Shown one piece after another: positions 22,901 to 35,546 of a DNA stretch of 64,000 bases. The translations under genes and the position numbers were made by a program. A model generated the notes under the pieces. That model was given only the letters and a program-made list of their open reading frames with translations, had not been told where the DNA came from and searched no databases. Each line of letters opens with the position of its first letter. Positions within the stretch are counted from its first letter, which is position 1. The stretch covers positions 153,369 through 217,368 of the forward strand of contig QNGE01000148.1 in NCBI GenBank assembly GCA_008508345.1, given 5' to 3'. The DNA is from Paragonimus westermani. Its lineage: Eukaryota > Platyhelminthes > Trematoda > Plagiorchiida > Troglotrematidae.

Positions 22901-25900
22901 TAAGGTGAGGGTAATTGGAACGTGCGTAAGCGATGAGATTATTTCACGTTAATGGCAGCGTGCAAACCCACACGATAAAATGTTAGAAGTAATGCATACG
23001 GTGCTTGATCAATGGCCACACACAGTCCAGAGTTTACATATAGAATGTGGGCCCAAATTTAGCTTCTTTCAACATGAGATTAGAGTACCGCAGTGATTTA
23101 CGCTTAGCAGAGGGGTTGCTATGACAATGACACGTTTTGGGGTGGAAAAGTCAAAGAAATGTCCAACGGTTCTTATCGCTACAGTTCAACAGAGAAGAAG
23201 CAGAGGTTCACTTTATAAGACAGAGTTCAAGGATGAACGTCATTCAGGAGCCTGGAATGCTCACCCTGTAGCACTCGTTCTATTAATGGGTGCACTAAAA
23301 AATGGAACAGTTACAAAGATACAATCACTCTGCCGTTATACAGGAGTAGAACTTATGCCGGTCTCTATCTCAGCAAAACAGCTGGTATATTTTCTTCCGG
23401 AGACAACGGGGACATTAGATGCAAGGAACATCCAGAATGTAAAGCCAAATTGTAAGTGTTACGACTAGCTGAAATTCGTCAATAATTGTTCTCTAGAAAG
23501 TGTACATGCTCACTGTTTGACAGTATCCTAATCTGCATGTAATCGTGCCATTGCATAGCGATAAACGTTGGTATTTTGACGCCAACTAATTGCATTTTCC
23601 ATATGTAGTCTGGTTCAAGGTGCTAGTATCAATCGGTATGCTTATCATAGTCTGAGGTCTGTCTTGAAGGCACGGTTATTGCTTATTATTTGCAGTAATC
23701 TGCAAGATCACGCTTGTTTTTGAAAGGTTCAAAATCTGCTAACGTACACGGCATATTTATGATGGACCCCCGATGCTCAACTTGAACACACGTCTTTTGG
23801 GGATGCTTAGTATGAGGTAAAACTTTCTTTCTCAATCTGTTGTGGACACATTCCTCGGTTTACATGAGACTAAGCCAACCCAGACAACAGGTTACTTTAC
23901 ATTGGTGAAAAGTTCAACCACATGTTCAGCAGTTCATGCGCGGCTGAACGCCACGAAGAATTGTTTTCATGGCACACCATTTTGACAGCTCATTGCTAAG
24001 TGGTTACTGCCGGATCGTGTTTCCATTAAAACGTTTCGTTGTTGTGTAGTGGATCACCGCATGTCTAAGGTCAGCGATGTTTGATCTATATGCATTGTAA
24101 CCTTTCAACACTTATAGGTCATCACATGAATTCTGTACATCCGCACTACTTGACCTTCCTCTGCCAACAGAACACTAGACTTAATCAGTTAACCTTCATT
24201 TTATTCACTAGATAGGGGTCTATACAAACACAATCAAATAAACACATTTTCGAAGTGATGGGTTGGGGTTTCCGTTCATCATAGAAGCACATGATCACCG
24301 AACTTAGGGTAATGACGAAAGACACGAACGTCCTGAACAGATTGGTGTGATTTCCGTTAGTCACGTCGACAAGTGTCTGGTGAGACCAATTTGTAGCGGT
24401 TGCAAGGAAGGCTGTAAAACTGGAAACAGTTGCTGTCAGGAATAGGTTTGAAAATAGATGTCAGAAATGGTCACCTGCACTCTCTTTTTGCCTCTATTTT
24501 TATATCATCTCATCAGGTACATACTGCAGTGCTATTGACTACATAACAATTAAACAAGATTGCGGAAAAGAAACGCAGGACCACACTCGAACACATGATC
24601 ACACAACTTGTATATACATACACGAACAATGAGACGGCTCCTTTACCGCGGTGGTTTCGGAGTGACGTCCATGACTTTCTGTTGCAAGGGAAGCAGTTGC
24701 CGCTTGAGCGTAACAAAGTTTTAACGAATTGAAGCGGCCACCGATTTTTCGTTATGCAAATAAATTCGAAGGCATGAATACTGATAACCTTATATCTAAA
24801 ATCCAACGAATGACGTGCGACGGAAAATTCTGGTTGTTTGAGCAGCCCAGTTGCGAAGTATTAGTTGCAGCAGCCTGTTTCAAGAGCTGGCTTCTGGACA
24901 TGACACAGATTATGCAATGCACCTCTGAAGCATAGTTAGCTGCATCTTTTCAGTCTGCGGGTTTATATAGGCAGAGCTAGATCAGAATCTGTCAAGCTAT
25001 GTTCTACGCTTTCCCCAGGTATGATCACGTTCCTATTGTAAAGTACGCGCGTTGTAACCACGTTGTAACCACGAATTTAAAAACAATGCTATCAAAGACC
25101 CCTTCCCATTATGCAGCCCCCGAAAACGGCCGGAGTTTTAGCACTTTTCTCCAGGTTGCTTCTGTACACTTAGCTGGACCTAGTGGAATTGAAATATCAC
25201 GTTCCAAAACGAAGTCATTTGGCACTATATCAAATCATGTTTGTCATAAATTGTTGTTCAGTATTTTCCAACACTTCGCCGGGTTTATACTTAACCCAGA
25301 ACGTTAGGGTTTGAGTAAGTTTCTTTGTGCTGCTTGATACGAAAAAAAGCCAGTATCATCATAGTTTAATTGCTAACGAGAGGATTGCGCGTGTCTGTGA
25401 TCAAAATTGCGGTTGCCATGCAGTCGTATAGATGACAGAAAACTCAGTTTCCATTGGACAACAAAATTTTACCTTTCTCCACCAATAATGTTATCTAGAA
25501 AGAAGAAAAATATAAAATGTTTGCCAGAATGGTGGCAAAGAATCGTGCAGGTTTGTGGTTGTCCCAAGACCGGTTAAACACGGGCAGCGACAGAAAAAGA
25601 GAGGGCCACTAGATTGGAGGATACCGAACGTTCGGGCACCTGACTAACAGAGCATATCAGTGGTTTTTGTAGTATGCCCTGCCTGAAGCTTTAACAACAC
25701 GCTAGATGAGGTTTAAAGCAGTTTAGAAGCAAACAACTAGTGAGTCTTCAACGTCCGATAGAGGAATACGGTGTTTTTGTTTAAGGAACAAGTGTGATAA
25801 AATCCTTATGGATCAGTTGTTGGCTGATCAACATTAAAATAGGATGAAAATGACACATTTGACAGCGATGATACTGAGCTGTTACGTGGCGTATTCCTTG

Positions 25901-28358
25901 AACACTGCTATACTGCAAGGAGAGAAATGTGATGGTGCTGCTTGTTCAGAGAAGAGGCTGACCTGAACTGACTTACCTGCAGTACAGAATATAGAGAGTT
26001 AGCTCATCTGGTGGCCGCTTTGGATAGCTAAAGTAGTGACTCTGTCACTACTTTCATCTTGGCACGTAAAATAAAATGTTTTCTAGGTTGTACATACACA
26101 TAGATACCCAACACATACATAGAGGATTGGGAAAGTACTATTAACGCGAGATAAGAAGCGTCCGCTGATTAGGATAGTCTAAGTGCGGAAGCAATTCTGC
26201 TGGGAAATGAGTCAAACCTGTCCGTGTTGTGAATGGTGTTTCATCTCCTGTGAATGGTCACTTAAGTTCAATGTGATTTAATTGCAGATACAATGAACAA
26301 GGTCACTAACAAACAGACGCTTGATCATCACGTTGGTCTCTTAATCAGAAAGTCATCTATCAGGACCACTTTCATTCTCAACTGTAGAGCTTCTGCAGAA
26401 ACTGAAGATCAATCACGGTTCCAATCATGGGCTGGAGTTCCAGTCATGACTTAATTTTATTTTGTTTCTAAAGCGATTACATTTCCTACCATCCAAACTT
26501 TACCTCGTAAAGCCTAGAGTGCAGATTATGTGGCAGTTGCGAGAGGTTTATTCTGCAGATAGCCCACAGTTTCCCAAGACGCTAATGTTACTAATTTGTC
26601 TACACTTGGTGGGTAAATGACCACTCTGTCACTCTTGATCCAGCGATGTGTCACAGATAACGTACTACCAACCTCCATGTTAGTATATTACATGCGACTT
26701 CAAGTCAACCTTTTCTATCATGTGCAGTTCGTCATTCAGGAGCAATAAATCACTTTGAATTGTTCGAAAGTGAGTGTGAAACAGACGGAGGCACTTCTAC
26801 AAGCATTTTTACACTAATCTATTACACTACAGAAAGGTTACACTCGTGTGCCAACAACCGCGGCACAAATTTTTCAAAACAATACTTGAGATGCTTCGTC
26901 AACTTCGCAATAGCCGTTGAGCGAAGCACATTGCGCAAACAGTCATCATCTGACCACATTTTGTCAGTTTCTTCTATGGTCATTTAGAAGAAGTCTACTT
27001 TATTTAAAAAAAACCGAATGACTATAAAAACAATTTACGATTAACTAGGTGTTCTTTTTCTGATGCCTTACATTGGAATTAATCACATATATACGGAAGA
27101 CGAGTTAATGTCTTGTTTTGTTTAAGCTTCATCTAGAACGACTGCTTATAACGTTTCCCAGAGTTGATTGCTCTACCAGAGGCAGGATTTTGTGATTGAC
27201 TGTATACTCACATTAGGGTTCGTATCGACCAGTTTTATTATCTAATAGGGCTGTATGCAGCCTCCTCTTTGTGATGACATGAATTTGACAGAGACGTTTG
27301 TTGTCGAATAATACATTCAAAATCTTATAAACGTAGAACCGTTAGTTCAAAACTGTAGGGTTGATAAAATACTTCGATAAAAAGGTAAAAACTGGACAAA
27401 CAGCTTTAATCGTTGCAGTCAGTTAACACTTCGTCTGACTTGCTTTCATTCTGATACATTTTAGGAGAAGTGAGTGTTGAGTCACTGGAAACATCGGAAT
27501 CTCTATATCCCTAGAACAATGGAGCCGGGTTTTTCACAATTCCTCAAGTTACACAATAAATCGTTCAGAATCAAAACCGTAATGCACACAGTACCTTTTG
27601 CTTGATGGCAATTCACTGAGGTTTCAACAAAGTAATTGTGTTTTCAAGAGTTTTTAACTATCATAGCACTTGTAGTGAGAAAATCACTTGGATATCTTTT
27701 TCCATTAACTACGGTAAAAAATGACATACGATATACTGCCACATATCTGTCGATAAAATTAATGTAACTGTCTGAACCTCATTGAGGTGGGGTCAGAATA
27801 TTGGTGGATTAATGGCTGTGTTGGACAAAACATCGACAAGACCTTCGCTTTTCCACTTGATGGTAGTCAGAATAACGGCTTGGTTTTTCACTGGCATGTT
27901 CAAATCACAAGTGCAATTAAGCACAAACGGATCAATCTGCGCTGGTCATTTTCACAGAAACACAATCTCATGGAAGGAAGCAAACACTGGAAACACGGGA
28001 TACAGAGAGAAGCTATTCTCAGCCTTTTGAAAGAAAGAGTTTGGTGAGAGATTTGTTTTATTTTGGCACCGCCAAACCGATTATCCAAAGAACACTAGAA
28101 CATGACAATCAAAAGAATGGTGGTTGACGTGAAAATAAATCGCGTTCTCATGCTTATCGATGCATCCAAGCACATGTAGATAGATTACAGTGATGAAGTG
28201 GGGGCAGTAAATGTGAAAACCAATTTGGCCTGACCACTCGGCCCATTGCATTCTGGTGTTATTATACCAATGTAAATACAACGTCAATAAGATAATTTTG
28301 AATGTAGACAAACACATGAGTGGTATACTGACTACCAACATAAATAAAGTATTGCCTT
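19917..28358. other. Stretch with no supportable gene
   Basis: The longest frame is 23121-23468 + (115 codons), unrecognised and within chance range. A perfect small hairpin lies at 26030-26054 and a tandem double of an 11-bp unit at about 25051-25073. No mobile element was recognised. The region may be intergenic or intronic. Confidence 0.4.
26030..26054. repeat. Perfect short inverted repeat
   Basis: Arms 'aaagtagtgac' and 'gtcactacttt' are exact reverse complements of 11 bp around a 3-base centre. No T-run follows and no gene is adjacent, so its role, if any, is unknown. Confidence 0.7.
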
Positions 28359-28740
28359 GCAGGTTTAATGAGATCAGTGATTTCGACCTGTCTTGGAAGT
28401 CCTAATCGTGGGGTTATCGGTTGGTGTTAACAGGACAGTTACTGTGTCTCCTCTCGAGACGGTCGTGCAACCTGATCACTGTTCACAAGTGAAAGTGGGT
28501 GAATGTTCAGATTTGATAATTCGGTCATGTCCAGTGTGAGGTCGATGGCGCGGTGGTTAACACGATTGCCTCATGAACGTGTGGCCGGAGTTCTAGTGCC
28601 GGTCGTGGCAAGGATATGCACTACTGACGAGCTCTAATCTGAGCGAAACTCGAGTCTGGTGCTTCTTTTCGAAAGAGGCTGGCTGGAAAGTCTATGTGAA
28701 TGCGAACGTTGCGATCAAGTGTGAGTGATGTTCTACTTGT
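28359..28740 (+). repeat. SINE-like tRNA-derived repeat, copy S1
   Basis: About 380 bp shared with 50214-50595, 56980-57345 and, degenerately, 19592-19916. It has three parts: a leader of about 170 bp starting near 'gcaggtttaatgagatcag'; a tRNA-like centre with an A-box-like 'tggcgcggtggttaa' at 28546-28560 and a mutated B box near 28588; and a tail with 'gcttcttttcgaaagaggc'. Such A and B boxes are internal RNA polymerase III promoter elements of tRNA-derived SINEs, which depend on a LINE partner for movement. No poly-A tail is seen. The conserved leader upstream of the boxes is unusual for a simple SINE. Confidence 0.85.
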
Positions 28741-30855
28741 AAATGATAATCCTAAATGATCTCACGAAGACCGAAAATGTTCACACTGGAACTCATATGT
28801 CTGCATACGGAGGTTCCAAATAAACGGTGTTTGCTTTTCTAATCAGTTTCTCATGGATTTAACTGAGTGCATTTAAAAAACTCTTTCCAGTCATTTCAGG
28901 ATTCAATCTCATTTTATAATCCGCGTTTTGGGACACATTTATCGATAAAATAGCTATTGTTATTTGAATAAAACCTGAACGCAAATCATCACCTGATTGG
29001 TCAGTTCTCACCGAGCGGTGCGTGGTCTAATTGGATGACTTTAATGTAAGCAACTTCCCTGTGCAACGCTGAAATTAAATTTTACATATGGGCATTCCCG
29101 TTGGCTGCTTGAGACGGAACATTCAACACCTCTGTTAGAGTGGTCAGTGATGAATTGTCAGTGACTGTCTGTTGACAATTACCTTGTAGCATACTACCTA
29201 CTGGTTTTCCCTGTTGACAACAGTATCAAGTCCGCTTTGTGAAAGTTGGTTGTAAAGTTGCTAACAAGATAATATGCCAACAAACTCGCTGATTATTTTG
29301 AATACATTGGGCCAAACGCTATTATATGAAAGGAAGTCTTTTAGCTGAAGGCTGTTCAACATTTGCTTTCTGTTGGTTAATATTTAACTGAGTTCAGAAG
29401 ATGTGTGCAGAATCCCGTGCGGCTAGAGATTTTGGCAATTATGAGTAAGGGAAACATTGACTTCAGAACCAGGTTAGGCTAACCGGATATGGATTGGCAA
29501 TCAATATCAGGACGATTGACGCTACCTATTGGCAGGGTAGGTGAATTATCCGTAAACATCAAATTACGCACAACGCCAATGGGGAGTCGTAAATAGATCA
29601 GAAAGGTTAGCAGAGGTTGGAAGATATCAACGACCAGGCGATGAAAATTGTCATCAGCAAATACTACTGCCTTCAACAGATTCATGAGCTTTATGAAGTA
29701 GGATTCTACTTGGAAGCATACTTCTCCATCTTTGATATCCATTATTTACAGGCGATTAATATACGATTATTATAGGCGCTGACCCATATAACTCCCGTAA
29801 AATTCCTTGTTGTCCAAAATGAATCAGTGTACGTGAATAAGTATCTGGAAGAGACAGCTACAAAACACTGGTGCTGTAGGTCAGCTTTTAATGACTCAGC
29901 CTTGTGGATGGTCTCCTCGAATGAAAATAACTCAGTTTTGACCAGTGATATTAAGGTGGTATCTCATACTGAAGGTGTTAAAACAAATGGAACGACACAG
30001 TTACAGGTTCACGTAGAATGATTAGCCTGTGTAAACCGTTTTCAAACAGTACGTCTGATTTTGCATACATTGGTGCCACGAAGCTCCTCGTGAACGGACC
30101 AAGTCATGAAGGACTGGTCACATTTCGCTTCAGCAGTGTCCCATGCAAAGATCCAAATAATGGAACATATGCTAATTAAGCAAGCTTAACAGGTCATTTT
30201 ATATGGGTTACAAGATGAGCATGCAGTTAGATGTGGGAGGTTGTGGATGTAAGTCACTCAACTCATACACTGTGTTAAGAGAACCGTTTGTTTGTAATGT
30301 CAAGAACCTGTTACGTGCGATTTGCTTCACAGTGAGCCGATAATGATGTAGGACGGGAAATGCGTAAGTGTATTTGTGGAGGTGAGAAAATCAGACACTG
30401 GGGAGCCATAAGTTATGATCAGACAGTCGAAATGGAGCTGGACGTGAGCAGCAGGTGAAGTATAATATATAAATTTGTTCTGAAACTCAAGCCTTACTTT
30501 TCTTATATGTAGTGTGGCGATGACCATAGTCGGAGAGTAGAAAGCAGTATTTCCGAAATCCGTATACAGTTTGAGAATCACCCGTATGCAATCGGAGTTA
30601 TCGCTTATTGTTGACGCTTAGCTATGATTAAGATGGGTATTCACGTTAAATCTATTAGATTCATTTCTTTGGAAGTAGACACTTTAGTATAGCAAACAAT
30701 CTAGATATTGAGTTGTGGCAATAGATCTATATTTCGCATGACACAATTAATATATAGACCATTATTTTGGATGTATATTTCACGTCACATTCCGGTAAAT
30801 TTGGTGCCGTAATTGCGGTTTTCTAAACGAAAACTTGAAAACTGCTCAGCGTTAT

Positions 30856-30895
30856 CGACCTAATTGACCTAATTTGGCTTGACCTAGCTTGACCT
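30856..30895 (-). promoter_or_regulatory. Cluster of AGGTCA nuclear-receptor-like half-sites
   Basis: On the minus strand the sequence reads AGGTCA, 4 bases, AGGTCA, 9 bases, AGGTCA, 3 bases, AGGTCG. AGGTCA is the canonical half-site bound by nuclear hormone receptors, and direct repeats spaced by 4 or 3 are classical response elements for heterodimers. The four units could equally be a decayed short tandem repeat, since flanking bases are also partly shared. No recognised gene lies nearby to support a regulatory role. Confidence 0.3.
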
Positions 30896-33204
30896 AAATA
30901 GTAACGACCAAATTATCGTTAAACATCTGAGCTTCCGTAAAAAATTCCCTTCGTTCATAAAGAAACACTCGGGGATTTTCAGTTTTACAAGGTGATTATT
31001 GCATCATGATAAGTTAGGTCGTATTTTTCATAATCGTAAACTCACGATAGCCAAAAATTCACAAGTCCGTGGTCGATTCAAATTACAGTCTACCAGCGGT
31101 ACTTATACTTGTCAAAAAATGGAGCTGAATCGCACTGTACGCAGTTACGGACCGACTGCTATAAAAATACCTTCCATCTAATTTAATCGCCTCTCACACC
31201 TTTCTTCCGTAGGGTGGCGCGATCATCTAATGTACTGTTAGTCTACACACCTGGTGTTGTCAGCTACTGCCTTCGGTGCGGTTAAGGGAAGCATTTACAA
31301 GCAATTGGTTCCACCGGTCTACAGCAAAGTGGGAGGCATTTGGTTTGGTCTAACTAAGACTCATTAGGTCCACATACACAAAAGAAATCCAAATACGTTA
31401 TGCATGCATATATTGTGGTGATCCGTATAATTAATCGCCTTGCATTGAGGTCACAGCTAATGGAGTCGAACGTAGGTAAGCCAGTTGACCTCCTTATCTG
31501 GTGTGTACTATTTTGTTTTAAGGTAAATCGGTCAGCCTTTCGAGGTTGGCCTGAAAACTAACAACCAGCTAGAATGGTATCCCTTTTTTATCAGATTACT
31601 GGTTATAGCGGTTACAGAGAACACCTCGTGAAATCTTATTGAGTTTAATGGTCAGGTAAACCATAGTTGGTTAACAGTAGAAAGGTAAACTATAATAAAA
31701 TTCCAGTGATCAGGATTTGGTGATCTAGCAACAAACTACTTAGGATGTTGTTCTGACTCTGGCTGACAGGTCGTGGGTTTGAAATTCAAGCTTGTGATGA
31801 GTGCTTTCGCTGCTATGCCATTTTCGCTTTGTTTCAACGATTTATTTTCCAGCAAACTCCTAGTTACTGTCCACTGCTTAGTGAAGGTGAATTTTCAAGC
31901 CACTGAATGCCAATATCTAAGATGACTTCCTATAGTAACTTCATGATTTTGTATACAACGCATGCTATCTTAGTAAGCCACCTGGAGCCTTTCTCGGCAG
32001 TCCTTTATGCTGTTTGATAGAAATATAACCATATCCGCTAGTTAGATTCTTATTCTAAGCGCAATTCTCTATCACGAGCTTAAAGACAAATCACTTTCTT
32101 CATACGTTGAACTTAGTGAAGACTATGTGTTGCCGGAACTCACCTATTTCGCAGATACTCGAATAGTTTTCAAGGGGCTGATTCGTACACCTAACAGTCG
32201 AACTGTCAATTAGCTTCCTTTGGTTTGCTGTTTACCAATTAAGTTAATTAACGAGAATGCAACGTTCTACCGGATTAAATAGGATGTTGGTAGAACCAGT
32301 TGGTTGATTAGACAAACAACGACTACTATGCCAAGTGGGTTGGAAAACGGATTACAATTGAGCAGTAGCCTCTCTCGGTTTTACACGAATTCGACGTTCT
32401 GGTGGAGCATTCAACAGATGTGGAATTGGAATGGCAATTTTACTCATTTCCAAATATTTGTAACAATAAAGTAGAAACGAGACATTTTGGTGTTTGACAA
32501 TTCTAACTCGATTGCTTATTGATAATCTGTTGAACACGGATTCGAAAAGTGATTTAAATCCTTTGATAGGAGAAGATATTCAGACAAACTCACTGTGCAC
32601 AAACCGCAGAGCCTCAAAATTTGAGACCACGAGTCCTTGACATAACAAACGTAGGTTACGTGAAGCTCTGTTTGAAGAGAAAATCAACTGTGTATCAACG
32701 AAGAGAGAACTGGACACAGTCTTAAAAATGAGGATTTTGTGTGTGTACAAATAAAATCTTGCGTGTTTACGGTATTCGCCTCTCAAACAAACTTTCTAAC
32801 TGGCCCATAAAAAAAGGGGAGCCTGGCATTCATTTTAGGTGGAGCTCGCCTGTGGGGCGTACTTTTGCCATGCCCAGGACTTGGAGTTTGACCTACGTTT
32901 TCACAAAACAATCGTGTTATACACTGTGTCATCGACCTCCCAACATGATAGGCCGAATTATCACATCCATACAGTCAGCCATCTTCATTTGTGCGTGATG
33001 TTCAAGTTGGTTAATCACTTCATAGGGGAGAGGAAAAGCAATGGTCTTGTTAATTTCACTGGATAACCCAGGGACCAAGACATCTCACTCAAGTTGGAGT
33101 TGAAGGATTCAGTAGACTTCCTGGTCAACATTGTGATAAGTATTTAAGGCCCTAGTGCAACCGTTAACTAGTGTAGCTAACGAGATAGTTGGCACGCTTT
33201 CTAC

Positions 33205-33330
33205 CATCACTTATCAACGTGAACACTAATCGCAAGTGAATGCATCTGAACGTTTAGATATCAGCATTCAGCCGAGCACGTTAGGTCGGTGTTTAACTCG
33301 GTTTGTTCATTTGCGGGTTTCTGACGTTAG
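33205..33330 (+). repeat. Possible very degenerate SINE-like copy S5
   Basis: A run of weak matches to the SINE-like family occurs in the right order: 'cgcaagtgaatgcatctga', 'cgtttagatatcag', 'attcagccgagcacg', 'taggtcggtg' and 'tttaactcggtttg'. The 3' tail is not recognisable. This is a by-eye alignment at low identity and may be chance. Confidence 0.35.
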
Positions 33331-35431
33331 AATATATCGACCGCACAGTAAGGCGCTTGTATTGAAGGGCACTGGACCACAACTTCATTTGTTTGACCTC
33401 TGTATCAAATAACTTCTGGTGCAATCATCGTCTACTTAGTCAAATCCGGCGAATCTGGCTTGAATAACACACGTATGTTAAACTACCCTGTCACACGACT
33501 TGTCTGAACTACCGCATTAAGGCGACATCAGAGGAAAATTGAATCGGGCGGGGACCCCAACTCTAAGCACACCAGTCTTTTCTTCAGGTGTTCAAATTGT
33601 GACCTACAGCCGTTGGAGTATAGAAGTAATTTTGTCCGTGATCTACAAGTAAACTCACATTCACAATGCGCTAAGGCAGGACATGACAACAATTTCTAAA
33701 CACACTGATGTATTTGATCTGAAGGTGATACACAGAAAACGAGTTTGTTAGCTGCCTTTTGATTTCTACAGAATTTGTTGGATGAATTCAAAAAACCGAA
33801 GCTAAATATGGTTAGACAGTAACAGTTCGCCTCCCACATTCATGCAAAAACATGGAATATGCTAAAACATATTTAATACGGTTGCAACAAAGCAATAGAA
33901 TTTGTCACGATTGCGTCTCACATCAGATGGACAATATTGGAATCATCAAGATAGAGAAAATTGGTTAGCGTGAACACTTGCACATTTAGAGCCTAACGCT
34001 ATTTCTCAGAATAATGGAGATAACTTCTGATTGCAGCTGATCGGAAATGCATCTAATAATCGGAAGCAAGTGTAACCGTGCGACCTGTTTACATTACATA
34101 GCTTGCCACATATGAGAGCGCGTTCTGGCTTGTGGCTATTACCTCTTGTATCACGGTATGCAGTGAGACATGTAACCAGTCGTTTACGTTCCACCGACGG
34201 CTTCAGTTCAAACAGTATGCGGGCTAGTTAAGGTAAACACAAAGGTCTAACTTTCCATATGATATGTTTGTTACTTTCTGTCTGTTGGTTTGAAAATCTA
34301 CCGATATAGCTGTCACCTTCCATAAAGGTTCCGGACATACATTGATAAAAGAACCCTCAAGGTTTTTGCACTTTTATTAAACTTTATCATTCTTCGCCAC
34401 ACAAACGCGTCAGCCTTCCAAGTTACGGTGCATGAAGCATGTACTAACAAGAACGCCATTATACTTCTTCCAGTGGACGTACTTACTTGAATGCGCACAA
34501 CGCAGGACCTCCGTTTAATAAGTTCGTCGTAGTTGTGCTACTTTCTGGTTGGTCTGTGCACTAGTCCGATTAGCTGGCAGGTCTTTCTGGCCTTTCACAA
34601 AAAACAGGGTGATGGCTTTCTTATTGTTCATAAAGCGACCGCATGAACGTCACTCGCGACAGTCAAGAGAGCCATGAAAAACACTGTATCACCCAATCGC
34701 CTTGCATTTATTAACAGAGTAGAAAGAACTGCAGGTGAATCAGATCAGGATGACGATCGTTGCACTAATGTGTTATGGGCGATGAATGCTACAAACACTT
34801 GAGCTGGTGTATGTGCTTTATCTGCGTGGTGTGACAGCGTGATCTATGGGCTCCTAACATTGGGGACGGACACGTTCAAGTGATGACCAGCACCTAAGAG
34901 CATACGTCTTAGATCCGAGCCAAGGTCTTAGTGCGTTTTAGTGGGTGAGGATAAACGGAGTTATCTGATCATTTTTAGCTGTTTATGTGATCACCCTGAT
35001 CCAGCTTACGAGGTGGTCTAGTCAATAAGAATGATAATACAACCGGGACACAGTCAGTGATAAGTGTCGTGACTACATATCTGTGTTTATGCATTTATCT
35101 GGTACTGATCCTTTCCTTAAGACCAGACATAGAAAGTTCTGTTCTTTATTTCATTCGTAATATCGAACTGTTTGTTCACCCCACTAATCTGAGCAGAGCT
35201 CTGAAGTCTATCTGTTATCACTTCGAATTCTGACGGCATTTTGTTCTTATCATGTAAGGTGCTCTTGTCTGATGATTGTCCCCCTCATTTAAACAGTTAG
35301 CTTCTATCTCGACATTTGTATGCTGGCTGACCGGCGGTTAATTCAAAACTGGACCAATTGAACTTTTCTGATGAAACTCATTGAAGCCGTTTACCAAACT
35401 GTCGACGTACTTTGATATAATCACTATTTTA

Positions 35432-35546
35432 AGATGAGACTCAACCGTGAAAAATCAGGGCTTCGGCTGGATTCGAACCAGCGACAGATACAGCATGCTG
35501 GTTCGAATCCAGCCGAGGCGATGACTTTTCACATTCGGGTCTCATC
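35432..35546. repeat. Long palindrome with tRNA T-arm-like core
   Basis: Core arms 35463-35482 and 35497-35516 are exact 20-bp reverse complements around a 14-base centre. Outer arms 35432-35453 and 35526-35546 pair again over 'agatgagac' and 'gtgaaaa'. Each core arm contains GCTGG-TTCGAAT-CCAGC, a perfect 5-bp stem with a 7-base loop matching the consensus T-arm and B box of tRNA genes. No A box sits at the right distance on either strand, so this is not a complete tRNA gene. It may be a fold-back or MITE-type element assembled from tRNA pieces. Confidence 0.85.

Larger units (their letters stand above)
28741..35431. other. Stretch with no supportable gene
   Basis: Short chance-length frames only, the largest being about 87 codons. 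The stretch contains a cluster of AGGTCA half-sites (30856-30895) and a possible very old SINE-like copy at about 33205-33330. No recognisable protein was found. Confidence 0.4.

Noticed and set aside
35463..35516. Pair of tRNA genes
   Set aside because: Only T-arms are present; there is no space or sequence for D-arm and A box on either strand.
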